Shown here: piece by piece, positions 27,314 through 35,699 of the stretch
Numbering within the stretch: position 1 is the stretch's first letter
Layout of the letters: the number at the start of each line of letters is the position of its first letter
DNA from: Lysinibacillus sp. FSL W8-0992
GTDB taxonomy: Bacteria; Bacillota; Bacilli; Bacillales_A; Planococcaceae
Reading direction: 5' to 3'
Length of the DNA: 64,000 nucleotides
NCBI RefSeq assembly: GCF_038008685.1
Contig: NZ_JBBOZQ010000001.1
Coordinates: forward strand, 1,240,001 to 1,304,000
The notes under the pieces: generated by a model
The model's input: the letters and a program-made list of their open reading frames with translations, nothing else
Databases searched by the model: none
What the model was told of the DNA's origin: nothing
Translations under genes and position numbers: made by a program

Positions 27314-27856
27314 ATGAAAGTAGTAGCAATCGTAGGTAGTATCCGTAAAGAATCTTATAATATGCAATTAGCAAAATTTATTCAAAAACGTTATACAGAA
27401 AAGCTTGAACTAGAAGTATTGAGCTTACGCGATTTACCAATGTATGATCAAGATATCGAAAATGAAGCACCACAAACAGTACTAGATTTTAAAGCAAAAG
27501 TAAAAGCGGCTGACGCGGTACTTTGGTTAACACCAGAATATAATGGAACTGTGCCAGGGGTTATGGTGAACGCTATTGACTGGCTATCTCGTGTAGACAA
27601 AGTAATGGTTGGCAAACCATCGTTCATGATGGGAGCATCAATGGGTAATTTAGGTACTGTTAAAGCACAATTACATTTACGTGATATTTTATTCTCACCT
27701 GGAATTAATTCTCCATTACTTAGTGGTAATGATGTATATATCGGTGCTGTACACACGAAATTTGATGCTGAAGGCAATTTAACAGATGAAGGTACTGTGA
27801 AATTCCTTGATACAGTAATTGAAAACTTCTTAGACTGGGTTAAAAAATATATTTAA
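27314..27856 (+). CDS. NADPH-dependent FMN reductase (azoreductase/quinone reductase type)
   Basis: 180 residues with a flavodoxin-like fold: IVGSIRKESYNMQLAKFI binds FMN phosphate and LTPEYNGTVPGVMVNAIDWLSR is the family signature. Homologues (YhdA/Azr, ChrR/YieF) reduce quinones, azo dyes or chromate by two electrons. AGGAGG at 27302. Last gene of the mhq cluster before a strong terminator, so it is probably co-induced by quinones. Confidence 0.87.
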   Translation: MKVVAIVGSIRKESYNMQLAKFIQKRYTEKLELEVLSLRDLPMYDQDIENEAPQTVLDFKAKVKAADAVLWLTPEYNGTVPGVMVNAIDWLSRVDKVMVGKPSFMMGASMGNLGTVKAQLHLRDILFSPGINSPLLSGNDVYIGAVHTKFDAEGNLTDEGTVKFLDTVIENFLDWVKKYI

Positions 27857-27865
27857 TAAAAAGAT

Positions 27866-27902
27866 GCCAATAAGTATACGACATACTTATTGGCTCTTTT
27901 TT
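27866..27902 (+). terminator. Terminator of the mhq cluster
   Basis: GCCAATAAGTAT/ATACTTATTGGC, 12-bp perfect stem with 5-nt loop, then TCTTTTTT. Confidence 0.92.
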
Positions 27903-27936
27903 ATAAAGACCCAAGTATCAGCGGCTCCTTAATCGT

Positions 27937-28300
27937 AAAAATCCACTACGCTTTCCGCGGGCACGATGTAAGCCACAACCGTCGCTGTCGCGCCGCCTGT
28001 TGTGTCTTACTTTACGTGCGTTCCCGCAGGAGTCTACGTGGATTTTTACTTAGTTATAAACATCTTGAAGTTTTCAGAATTGTGTGTGTGCCTGACACCT
28101 CTTTTATATTCCTAGCATAATTCCGGCTCCTCAATCGTAAAAATCCACTACGCTTTCCGCGGGCACGATGTAAGCCACAACCGTCGCTGTCGCGCCGCTT
28201 GTTGTGTCTTACATTGCGTGCGTTCCCGCAGGAGTCTACGTGGATTTTTACTAAGTTATAAACATCTTGGAGTTTTCAGAATTGTGTGGGTGCCTGGCAC
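27937..28300 (+). repeat. Two tandem palindrome-plus-tag units
   Basis: Palindromes at 27937-28047 and 28139-28249 (AAAAATCCACTACGC to GTAGATTTTT-type arms), spaced 202 bp, each followed by a tag: GTGCCTGACAC at 28088 and GTGCCTGGCAC at 28290. Same orientation as the array at 10593 but a distinct sequence version (CGTCGCTGTCGCGCCGC centre). Lies between two same-strand genes. Confidence 0.88.
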
Positions 28301-28455
28301 GTTTCTTTATGATTGCTACATATATAAATGCCATATGATGATGAAAAATTAGTGGGCGTGAAGTCTTTATTTTATAATATTTATAAAAGTATCTTTCTTC
28401 TGCATAAAATCTTCACACTTACACGTTATCATTTTGAAATATAGGTGGTTAAGGC

Positions 28456-29820
28456 ATGAAAAAACTTTCATTAAAGCTTGGAATAATCTTTTTTATTACA
28501 TTGTTTTGTATAGAAACATTTATGATGTTTTTTTTACATGTTTCTTTGACTAACTCGCGTGTTGAAGAAGAATTAATAAACTTGCAGACAACTGGTAATT
28601 CACATCGAACGATATTAGAGCAAAATTTCGATGAGGAGACGTTATCACATATATTATTAATGGAATCAAGAGAAAATACAGACGTTGTCATCACAGATAA
28701 TGTTGGAACAATTTTAGCTGCTTCATCTTCACACCCTGAAATACACGTTTATTTAAAGAAGCTCAAGGGTAGGGTGCCTTATAGTGGTCAGGTATTAGAG
28801 AAAAATTGGCAGGATGAAAAATATATTGCAACGATTAGTCCTATTCTTAAACAGCAAAAGACTGTTGGCTATGTGTTTATGTTTCAAAATACAGATTCCA
28901 TCCATGCGTTAATGGAACGACTAAACAAACATTTTCTAATTGTCGGCCTCGTTTCGGCATTGGTGACGATCGCCGTCATTATTGTGTTATCTCGAAAATT
29001 AGCCCAACCATTAATGGCTATGAAGGAAGCGACGTTGAAAATGAATAAAGGAGATTTTACTGTCGCCCTTTCGACTAATGGCAAAGATGAATTAAGCGAT
29101 CTTGCGAATGCCATACAACAGTTATCCGATGATTTAAATCATTTAAGAGAGGAAAGAAAGGAGTTTTTAGCAAGTATTGCGCATGAGCTAAGAACACCTA
29201 TTACCTTTATAAAAGGCTATTCAGATATTCTTTACAAGCGAGATTTAACGGAGCAGGATCGCCAAAAATATTTAGGCATTATTATTGAAGAAATGAATCG
29301 GCTCTCAACGTTAATTAAAGACTTATTTGATTTAGCAAAAATGGATGAAAACGCATTTGTAATTAACAAAGAACGTCTTCAATTGGATGAATTAGTGGCA
29401 AGTATCGAAGTAAAGCTAAGACCTGCTTTTCAGGAAAAAGAGATACACTTGTTTGTTCAATGTGAAAAGGGATTAACATTAATGGCCGATTCAGTAAGGC
29501 TAGAGCAAATTATTTTGAATCTGTTAAATAATGCATTAACTTATTGTTCATCTGGAGATTCTACTTTTTTTATAGTAAAAAGGCAAAATAACTTACTAAA
29601 AATCATTGTTAAAGATACTGGAAAGGGGATTCCGAAGAAGGAATTACCTTATATTTTTGAACGTTTTTATAGGGTTGAAAAATCTCGTGCACGTGCACAT
29701 GGAGGTATGGGATTAGGTCTTGCTATTGTTAGAGAGCTTGTCCATGCACACGGAGGGGAAGTAACCGTTGTTAGTGAGGAAAACAAAGGGACTACTTTTG
29801 AATTATTATTTAAGGGGTAG
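28456..29820 (+). CDS. Two-TM sensor histidine kinase with HAMP
   Basis: 454 residues. TM1 (~7-28), extracytoplasmic sensor (~30-155), TM2 (~157-178), HAMP, DHp His near 245 in IAHELRTPITFIKGYSD, HATPase with NLLNNALTY, DTGKGIP and GGMGLGLAIVRELV. A 6-nt gap separates it from the response regulator, its likely partner. Signal unknown; a Met/His-rich DUF1541 lipoprotein gene converges on the pair, which would suit a metal signal, but this is a guess. Confidence 0.88.
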   Translation: MKKLSLKLGIIFFITLFCIETFMMFFLHVSLTNSRVEEELINLQTTGNSHRTILEQNFDEETLSHILLMESRENTDVVITDNVGTILAASSSHPEIHVYLKKLKGRVPYSGQVLEKNWQDEKYIATISPILKQQKTVGYVFMFQNTDSIHALMERLNKHFLIVGLVSALVTIAVIIVLSRKLAQPLMAMKEATLKMNKGDFTVALSTNGKDELSDLANAIQQLSDDLNHLREERKEFLASIAHELRTPITFIKGYSDILYKRDLTEQDRQKYLGIIIEEMNRLSTLIKDLFDLAKMDENAFVINKERLQLDELVASIEVKLRPAFQEKEIHLFVQCEKGLTLMADSVRLEQIILNLLNNALTYCSSGDSTFFIVKRQNNLLKIIVKDTGKGIPKKELPYIFERFYRVEKSRARAHGGMGLGLAIVRELVHAHGGEVTVVSEENKGTTFELLFKG

Positions 29821-29826
29821 GAACAA

Positions 29827-30510
29827 ATGAAAACATTATTATTAATTGACGATGAACCAAGGATGCTGGAGTTACTAACGCTTTATTTAGAGCCTTCTTT
29901 TCATTGCATAGCGATGTCATCAGTTAGAGATGCTTTAGACTATTTAGAAGAAAATCATGTAGATTTAGTGCTGTTAGATATTATGATGCCAGATATGGAT
30001 GGTTGGCAAGCTTGTCAGGAAATAAGGAAGTTTTGGGATGTACCGGTCATTATGCTAACAGCAAAAGCGGAACAGGCTGATATTATAAAAGGCTTAAATT
30101 TGGGAGCAGACGACTACATTTTAAAGCCTTTTGACGAGGAAGAGTTAGTAGCACGCATACATGCTGTATTAAGAAGAACAAAAACTGAAGAAACTATCAT
30201 TTTTTTTGAAGGGCTACGATTAAATAAAGAATCTATTGAATTGTCTTTTCAACAAGAAGCTATTGTTTTAACGCCGAAAGAATTTTCGATGTTAGCGCTG
30301 TTTCTTGAATATCAAAATAAAGTTTTCTCAAGAGAGCATTTAATTAATACAGTTTGGGGATATAACGGTACTATTGAAGACCGAACAATTGATTCGCATG
30401 TCCGCAATTTACGGGAAAAACTAAGGAAAAGTGGCTTTCCTGTTGATGATTACTTACAGACAGTGTGGGGAATCGGCTATAAATGGCATAAGCTTGCTGA
30501 CAAAAAGTAA
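29827..30510 (+). CDS. OmpR/PhoB-family response regulator
   Basis: 227 residues. Receiver with DDE at 9-11, phospho-acceptor in LLDIMMPDMDG (Asp ~53) and Lys in LKPFDEEEL; winged-helix output domain ending in TVWGIGYKW. Operon with the kinase directly upstream. AGGGGTAGG precedes ATG. Confidence 0.9.
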   Translation: MKTLLLIDDEPRMLELLTLYLEPSFHCIAMSSVRDALDYLEENHVDLVLLDIMMPDMDGWQACQEIRKFWDVPVIMLTAKAEQADIIKGLNLGADDYILKPFDEEELVARIHAVLRRTKTEETIIFFEGLRLNKESIELSFQQEAIVLTPKEFSMLALFLEYQNKVFSREHLINTVWGYNGTIEDRTIDSHVRNLREKLRKSGFPVDDYLQTVWGIGYKWHKLADKK

Positions 30511-30516
30511 TTACAA

Positions 30517-30549
30517 ACACCCTCTGATGGCAGAGGGTGTTTCGTTTTT
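30517..30549 (+). terminator. Terminator between convergent regulator and DUF1541 genes
   Basis: ACACCCTCTG/CAGAGGGTGT, 10-bp stem, 4-nt loop, TTCGTTTTTA tail on the plus strand. May also serve the minus-strand gene. Confidence 0.88.
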
Positions 30550-31129
30550 ATTTTGACGTTAGTTCACTATCTGTAACCCATTTATGATTTTTCATTTCTT
30601 CACCAGTAGTTGTTAATGGAAAATCAATCATATAAACGGTCGTTTGTACTGCGTCATCAATGCGAACAGTAGCATTTTCCATGCCTTTCATATGTGCAGC
30701 ATCTGTTTTGACTTCAGTGCCTGGAGACAATGGGGCAACACCTGGATCTATTAATTCCTCATGTATTACCCATTTATGATTTTCTATTTTCTTTCCACCA
30801 GTAGTCGGTTCATAGGAGATAATATAGGCAGTTGTATCATATGCCCCAACAATCGTTGCTTCGGCGCCTGCCATCCCAGACATATGTCCTTCCTTAATAA
30901 TAGCAGTACTGCCTACAGGGAATTTAGGGTTTTTAGCAGTTTTTAAAGTGGATGGAACTTCACCCGAGCTGGAATGATTCATCTCTTCTCCATGGCCTGT
31001 TTCTGCACTATGGTCCATTGCGTCACCATTAGCAGAGTCCGTCTTCGCTGCATCGTCAGAGCAAGCTGATAATATTAGTAAAGCCATTGCTGCTATAAAG
31101 CCTAGGAAAAAATTTCTTTTTAATACCAT
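30548..31129 (-). CDS. YdhK-like DUF1541 lipoprotein
   Basis: 193 residues. Lipobox LSAC with Cys near 23. A His/Met/Asp-rich linker (MDHSAETGHGEEMNHSS) could bind metal. Two copies of the ~60-residue DUF1541 unit follow (FPVGSTAIIKEGHMSGM..HKWVIHEEL and LSPGTEVKTDAAHMKGM..HKWVTDSEL). Bacillus YdhK has this two-repeat form; a metal link (copper) is often suggested by neighbourhood, not shown here. AAGGAGG before ATG. Faces the kinase/regulator operon. Confidence 0.82.
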   Translation of the reverse strand: MVLKRNFFLGFIAAMALLILSACSDDAAKTDSANGDAMDHSAETGHGEEMNHSSSGEVPSTLKTAKNPKFPVGSTAIIKEGHMSGMAGAEATIVGAYDTTAYIISYEPTTGGKKIENHKWVIHEELIDPGVAPLSPGTEVKTDAAHMKGMENATVRIDDAVQTTVYMIDFPLTTTGEEMKNHKWVTDSELTSK

Positions 31130-31265
31130 ATGAATTTCCTCCTTACTATTTATTTGTCTTTAATGTAACAAGTAAATGTGCAGAAATTATGGATTAGGTT
31201 TTGTGCAAAATCCATTTGTATGAAGTTGAAAAGAGGAAAGATTGATTCCTAGATGAAAGAAGCTA

Positions 31266-31294
31266 TAGACTACGATAATTATGTATGATAGAAT
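31266..31294 (+). promoter_or_regulatory. Promoter upstream of the cobalamin riboswitch
   Basis: TAGACT (31266-31271), 17-nt spacer, TAGAAT (31289-31294); start near 31301, just before the aptamer. Confidence 0.55.
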
Positions 31295-31317
31295 CGTCAT
31301 AATTTTAAAATTTCAGA

Positions 31318-31495
31318 AACTAATGGTGTGACGCTTGTTAACAAGTGCCACTTAAAAGGGAAGTCGGTGTAAGTCCGACGCTGTCCCGCAACTGTAACGA
31401 GGAGTTCTATGATGTAGTAGCCACTGTTTTTAGAATGGGAAGGCAATCATAGTAACGTTGAATCGAAGCCAGGAGACCTGCCAATTAGTTCATAC
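31318..31495 (+). ncRNA. Cobalamin (adenosylcobalamin) riboswitch aptamer
   Basis: The conserved blocks occur in order: AAAAGGGAA near 31352, GGTGTAAGTCCGACGCTG, CCCGCAACTGTAA near 31383 and GCCAGGAGACCTGCC near 31468. It binds cobalamin and shuts down the downstream genes. A terminator 70 nt further supplies the off state. Confidence 0.95.
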
Positions 31496-31565
31496 CTGTA
31501 ATGCCCACGAGGATGCAAGCAATTACGGACAATTGATGGATACTTCTCCAACTTTGTTTAACCTA

Positions 31566-31605
31566 GGGTATTTCTATGCATTCGTGCGTAGAATACCCTT
31601 TTTTA
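31566..31605 (+). terminator. Riboswitch expression-platform terminator
   Basis: GGGTATTTCTATGC pairs with GTGCGTAGAATACCC (one bulge), 4-nt loop, then TTTTTTA. Lies between aptamer and the first transporter gene. Confidence 0.85.
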
Positions 31606-31647
31606 TTGCTTCGTATTTATCAAGATTGATAAGGAGTTAATAAGCAA

Positions 31648-32694
31648 ATGAATAAAAAATTTATGCTATTTTCATTGACCCTTCTTTTAGTACTGATTGC
31701 TTCAATGACGGTTGCTATTATGATTGGCTCAGTGTCAATTACACCGCTACATGTATGGAAGGTTATTTTCTCGAAAATTCCTATTTTCTCAAATACGATA
31801 GAGCCTGATTGGAGCCGCTCACAAGAAATTATTATATGGCAAATACGTGTCCCACGTGTCATGCTTGCAGCCATTGTTGGAGCAGGTTTAGCTATTGCTG
31901 GAGCAGCTGTGCAAGCACTTGTCCGTAATTCTATTGCAGATCCATATATTTTAGGTATTTCTTCAGGTGCGACAGTTGGTGCCACGGCTGTCATCATTTT
32001 AGGCGCTTTTTCATTTTTAGGTATTTACGCCCTTTCAGTAGCTGCTTTTCTAGGCTCCTTTATAGCAATTGTGTTGGTATTTTTCTTGTCACGTGTAGGG
32101 GGACGTATTTCTATTTTCCGTTTGTTGCTAGCAGGAATGGCTGTATCGTTTATATTATCTGCTACTTCAAATTTTATGTTAATGATGTCTAAGGAAGAGG
32201 GCGGTATAAAAGCCGTTATGTATTGGATGCTTGGAAGTCTTGCGGGCGCAAAATGGAGTAATTTATTCATTCCAGCTATTATCTTTTTCATCGTTTTTGG
32301 TTTGTTATGGCTACATTATCGAAATTTAAATTTATTACTACTTGGGGAAGAAGCGGCGGTCACATTAGGTGTTAATCTTCAACAATTTCGAATTCAATTG
32401 ATACTACTCGTATCATTACTAACAGGTGTGCTCGTTGCGGTAAGTGGCTCCATTGGGTTTGTTGGTTTAATAATTCCGCATATCGTGCGATTAATAGTAG
32501 GGTCTAATTATAAATATGTTATCCCTATTAGCGCATTATTAGGAGGGATTTTCTTAGTTTGGGCAGATGCGATTGCCCGCGTGATAATAGCTCCAGAAGA
32601 AATGCCAATTGGAATCATTACTGCCTTTTGTGGCGGTCCATTTTTCATTTGGCTACTACGCCGTAACAATTATTCATTTGGTGAAGGAGATTAA
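31648..32694 (+). CDS. btuC: Cobalamin ABC permease (BtuC-like)
   Basis: 348 residues with about ten TM helices. Family hallmarks NSIADPYILGISSGATVGA and GSIGFVGLIIPHIVRL are present. The FecCD family covers iron chelates and vitamin B12; the riboswitch directly upstream decides for B12 or a cobamide. AAGGAG precedes ATG 31648. Operon with the ATPase, 4-nt gap. No binding-protein gene follows, so BtuF must be encoded elsewhere or shared. Confidence 0.9.
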   Translation: MNKKFMLFSLTLLLVLIASMTVAIMIGSVSITPLHVWKVIFSKIPIFSNTIEPDWSRSQEIIIWQIRVPRVMLAAIVGAGLAIAGAAVQALVRNSIADPYILGISSGATVGATAVIILGAFSFLGIYALSVAAFLGSFIAIVLVFFLSRVGGRISIFRLLLAGMAVSFILSATSNFMLMMSKEEGGIKAVMYWMLGSLAGAKWSNLFIPAIIFFIVFGLLWLHYRNLNLLLLGEEAAVTLGVNLQQFRIQLILLVSLLTGVLVAVSGSIGFVGLIIPHIVRLIVGSNYKYVIPISALLGGIFLVWADAIARVIIAPEEMPIGIITAFCGGPFFIWLLRRNNYSFGEGD

Positions 32695-32698
32695 AGGT

Positions 32699-33481
32699 AT
32701 GACATTAGAGGCGAAGCATGTATCATTCTCCATTCATGATCAGCGCATATTAAAAGAAGTAAGCATTCAAATAAAGGAAAAGCAATTTGTCGGTTTAATT
32801 GGTCCTAATGGTAGTGGAAAGTCGACACTATTGAAAAATATGTATCGGTTATTAAAGCCCGAAAGTGGAACAGTATTATTGAATGAGGAAGATATTTTTC
32901 AGCAATCAAGTAGAGCGATTGCAAAAAATTTAGCCGTAGTTAGTCAGGAAACACCTGTGTTATTCGACTTTAATGTAAAAGATTTGGTGAGCATGGGAAG
33001 AACGCCACATAAGAAGCTTTTTGAAATGGACGATAAGGAAGACTTTAAAATAGTGAAAGAGGCATTGTCTCAAACGGGTATTGCCCATTTAGAAACACGC
33101 AGCTTTAGTTCCCTTTCTGGAGGAGAAAAAAAGAGAGTGATGGTTGCACGTGCACTAGCACAACAGGCGCAAGTGCTTATTTTAGATGAGCCTACTAATC
33201 ATTTAGACATTCAGCATCAATTACAATTAATGGACTTAATTCAAACATTGCATTTGACTGTTGTCGCTGCCTTACATGATTTGAATATGGCTGCTATGTA
33301 CTGTGATCAAATTTATGTTTTACAACAAGGTAGTATTGTTCATTACGGCACACCAGAAGAAGTGTTAACGCCTAAACTGCTTCGTGATGTTTTTGGAGTA
33401 TACGCCGATATTCAAACACATCCACTGACAGGCAAACCGTATTTAACATATGTATCTGAACAATTCACAAAAACTACATAA
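32699..33481 (+). CDS. btuD: Cobalamin ABC ATPase (BtuD-like)
   Basis: 260 residues from ATG 32699, after GGAG in the tail of the permease gene; the frame extends back into btuC but that is not the start. Walker A GPNGSGKST, signature LSGGEKKR, Walker B VLILDEPTNHLD, switch His in ALHDLN. Very close to the ATPase at 8777. Ends right at a tag of the palindrome array. Confidence 0.9.
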   Translation: MTLEAKHVSFSIHDQRILKEVSIQIKEKQFVGLIGPNGSGKSTLLKNMYRLLKPESGTVLLNEEDIFQQSSRAIAKNLAVVSQETPVLFDFNVKDLVSMGRTPHKKLFEMDDKEDFKIVKEALSQTGIAHLETRSFSSLSGGEKKRVMVARALAQQAQVLILDEPTNHLDIQHQLQLMDLIQTLHLTVVAALHDLNMAAMYCDQIYVLQQGSIVHYGTPEEVLTPKLLRDVFGVYADIQTHPLTGKPYLTYVSEQFTKTT

Positions 33482-34092
33482 GTGCCAGTCACTCAAACAA
33501 TTCTGATACAATTTGCATAAAGCATTGCAAGTAGGGTATTTATAAATAACCAAGTAAAAATCCACGCACACTCCTGCTGCTTACAATGTGCCCGCGGAAA
33601 GCGAAGTGGATTTTTATGATATAGGAAGTCTGATATTTGTTAGGTGTATATGCGGAGCACCAGTCACACAAATAATTTACTGTGTAAGTATTGAATTTTA
33701 TGGTTAACCAAGTAAAAATCCACGCAGACTCCTGCGGGAACGCACGTAACGTAAGACGCAACAAACGGCGCGCAGCGACGGTTGCGGCTGACAATGTACC
33801 CGCCGGAAAGCGAAGTGGATTTTTATGATATAGGAAGTCTGATGCTTTTGTTAGGTGTATATGCGGAGCACCAGTCACACAAATAATTTACTGTGTAAGT
33901 ATTGAATTTTATGGTTAACCAAGTAAAAATCCACGTAGACTCCTGCGGGAACGCACGTAACGTAAGACGCAACAAGCGGCGCGCAGCGACGGTTGCGGCT
34001 TACAATGTGCTCGCCGGAAAGCGAAGTGGATTTTTATGATATAGGAAGTCTGATGCTTTTGTTAGGGTCTATGCTAATGCCAGTCACCAAAA
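33481..34092 (-). repeat. Three palindromes with flanking tags, reverse orientation
   Basis: Palindromes at 33556-33615, 33714-33824 and 33925-34035 begin AAAAATCCACG and end GAAGTGGATTTTT, the reverse complement of the arrays at 10593 and 27937. Tags in reverse form occur before, between and after: GTGCCAGTCACTC at 33482, CACCAGTCACAC near 33659 and 33869, TGCCAGTCACC near 34079. The first palindrome has lost ~50 bp from its centre while keeping both arms. The linkers of the second and third units are nearly identical. The 675-bp gap holds nothing else. Confidence 0.88.
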
Positions 34093-34177
34093 CAATTCAG
34101 AAGATTTTTGCGGTTTAATTTTTGTATAGTTGTGAGATATTCGGGGAACGTTACTTTTGAAAGGATGCGTGACGAAT

Positions 34178-34348
34178 ATGGAAGAGATTAAATTTGCACA
34201 ATTAGATCACACACAGCTAGAAAAAATTAATGAGCTAGAAAAGAAAATTGGTGTTACTTTAGTTGCTTATGATGCAGCGGCAACACCAAATCAAGGTTCA
34301 GGTTCATACGACACTGATAATAGTACAAATCAAAACCATCCATCTTAA
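34178..34348 (+). CDS. Small acidic protein, 56 residues, unknown
   Basis: Starting at ATG 34178 it reads MEEIKFAQLDHTQLEKINELEKKIG and ends in an Asn/Ser/Gly-rich tail (NQGSGSYDTDNSTNQNHPS). The first half is an amphipathic helix with heptad-like spacing. GAAAGGA lies ~12 nt upstream, and GTG 34169 or TTG 34157 are alternative in-frame starts. I do not recognise a named family. It precedes endonuclease Q with a weak terminator between them. Confidence 0.6.
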   Translation: MEEIKFAQLDHTQLEKINELEKKIGVTLVAYDAAATPNQGSGSYDTDNSTNQNHPS

Positions 34349-34361
34349 ATAATGAAAACGC

Positions 34362-34386
34362 CTTGCAACAATGTAAGGTTTTTTCA
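34362..34386 (+). terminator. Weak terminator after the 56-residue gene
   Basis: CCTTGC/GTAAGG six-pair stem (one G-U), followed by TTTTTT. Confidence 0.55.
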
Positions 34387-34416
34387 TTTTATAATCGAAC
34401 AAAAGGAGCTGTATAC

Positions 34417-35586
34417 ATGTTTCAGGACTATTATACGGATTTACATATTCACATTGGACGAACAATGAGTGGGCGAGCAGTGAAGATTACGGGAAGTAAA
34501 ACTTTAACATTATCGCGAATTTTAGAGATGACTAGTGCAAAAAAAGGGCTTGATATAATCGGCATTATTGATTGTCATTCGCCAGAAGTACTTGCTGAGA
34601 TGGAGATGATGATAAAACGCGGTGAACTAGAAGAGTTATCGGAAGGGGGCCTTCGGTTTCAAGAAACTACGCTTATTCCAGGCTCGGAAATTGAGATTTA
34701 TGATAGCAACTGTCATGGCCCAATTCATGTGCTAGCTTATTTTCCTACTATCGCAGTGATGGAAGATTTTTCGGTTTGGATGAGAGGCTTTATGAAAAAC
34801 ATTCATTTAAGTTCACAGCGTATTTATTGTGATGGACAAGCGCTGCAACAAAAAGTTCGAGAATTAGGGGGTCTTTTTATTCCAGCGCATGTTTTTACAC
34901 CATTTAAAAGTTTATTTGGAAGAGGCGTTCACCACAGTTTAACTGAAGTGTTTGATCCACAGCTTATAGATGCTATAGAACTTGGTTTAAGCTCTGATAC
35001 CAATATGGTAAAAAATATATGGGAAATTCAGCGGTATACATTTGTGACTAATTCGGATGCTCATTCGCTTGGCAAAATTGCACGTGAATATCAAAAACTA
35101 CGATTAAAGGCAGCTAATTTTACCGAATTAAAGATGGCACTCCATGAACAGGATGGGCGAGGCGTAATAGCTAATTATGGGTTAAACCCATTGCTTGGCA
35201 AATACCATCAAACAGTATGCGCTAAATGTGGTAAGCAGTTAAACGATGGGGATACAATTTGCAGGTCGTGTGGAAGTTCACAAATCGTGAAAGGCGTTGC
35301 GACTCGAATTATGGAACTATCTGATTTGAATAGTGCTGAACGTGAGAGACCACCGTATATTCATCAAGTACCACTTGATTTTATACCAGGTTTAGGTCCG
35401 AAAATGATGGAAAGATTACTTCACGCATTTGGAACTGAAATGACAATTTTACATCGTATTACAACCGAGCAGCTTGCAGAAATTGTGCCACTTAAAATAG
35501 CAAAGATGATTGATTTAGCTAGAACAGGACAATTAAATATTGCAGTTGGTGGAGGAGGCGTCTACGGAAAGGTCCAATCTGAATAG
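34417..35586 (+). CDS. Endonuclease Q (EndoQ), PHP-domain DNA repair nuclease
   Basis: 389 residues from ATG 34417 after AAAGGAG; the frame upstream lies in the terminator. The N-terminal PHP domain has the metal motif DLHIHIG (residues ~8-13), IIDCHSPE (~65), HVLAYFP, PAHVFTPF and the late TNSDAHS motif. A CxxC-x(n)-CxxC zinc knuckle (CAKCGKQL..CRSCG) and a C-terminal helix-hairpin-helix (IPGLGPKMMERLL) follow. EndoQ cuts 5' of deoxyinosine, deoxyuridine and abasic sites; it was characterised in Thermococcales and Bacillus pumilus. Sporadic in bacteria. Single gene. Confidence 0.85.
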   Translation: MFQDYYTDLHIHIGRTMSGRAVKITGSKTLTLSRILEMTSAKKGLDIIGIIDCHSPEVLAEMEMMIKRGELEELSEGGLRFQETTLIPGSEIEIYDSNCHGPIHVLAYFPTIAVMEDFSVWMRGFMKNIHLSSQRIYCDGQALQQKVRELGGLFIPAHVFTPFKSLFGRGVHHSLTEVFDPQLIDAIELGLSSDTNMVKNIWEIQRYTFVTNSDAHSLGKIAREYQKLRLKAANFTELKMALHEQDGRGVIANYGLNPLLGKYHQTVCAKCGKQLNDGDTICRSCGSSQIVKGVATRIMELSDLNSAERERPPYIHQVPLDFIPGLGPKMMERLLHAFGTEMTILHRITTEQLAEIVPLKIAKMIDLARTGQLNIAVGGGGVYGKVQSE

Positions 35587-35699
35587 GGTAAATCTTTAGG
35601 TGAATATAGGGCGATTTTAGGTATTTACTATTAATGTTCCCATTTTTATCCTCAATCTAGTAAACTAGAAATTATTAGATGTGCAGGAGGAGTGGGAAT

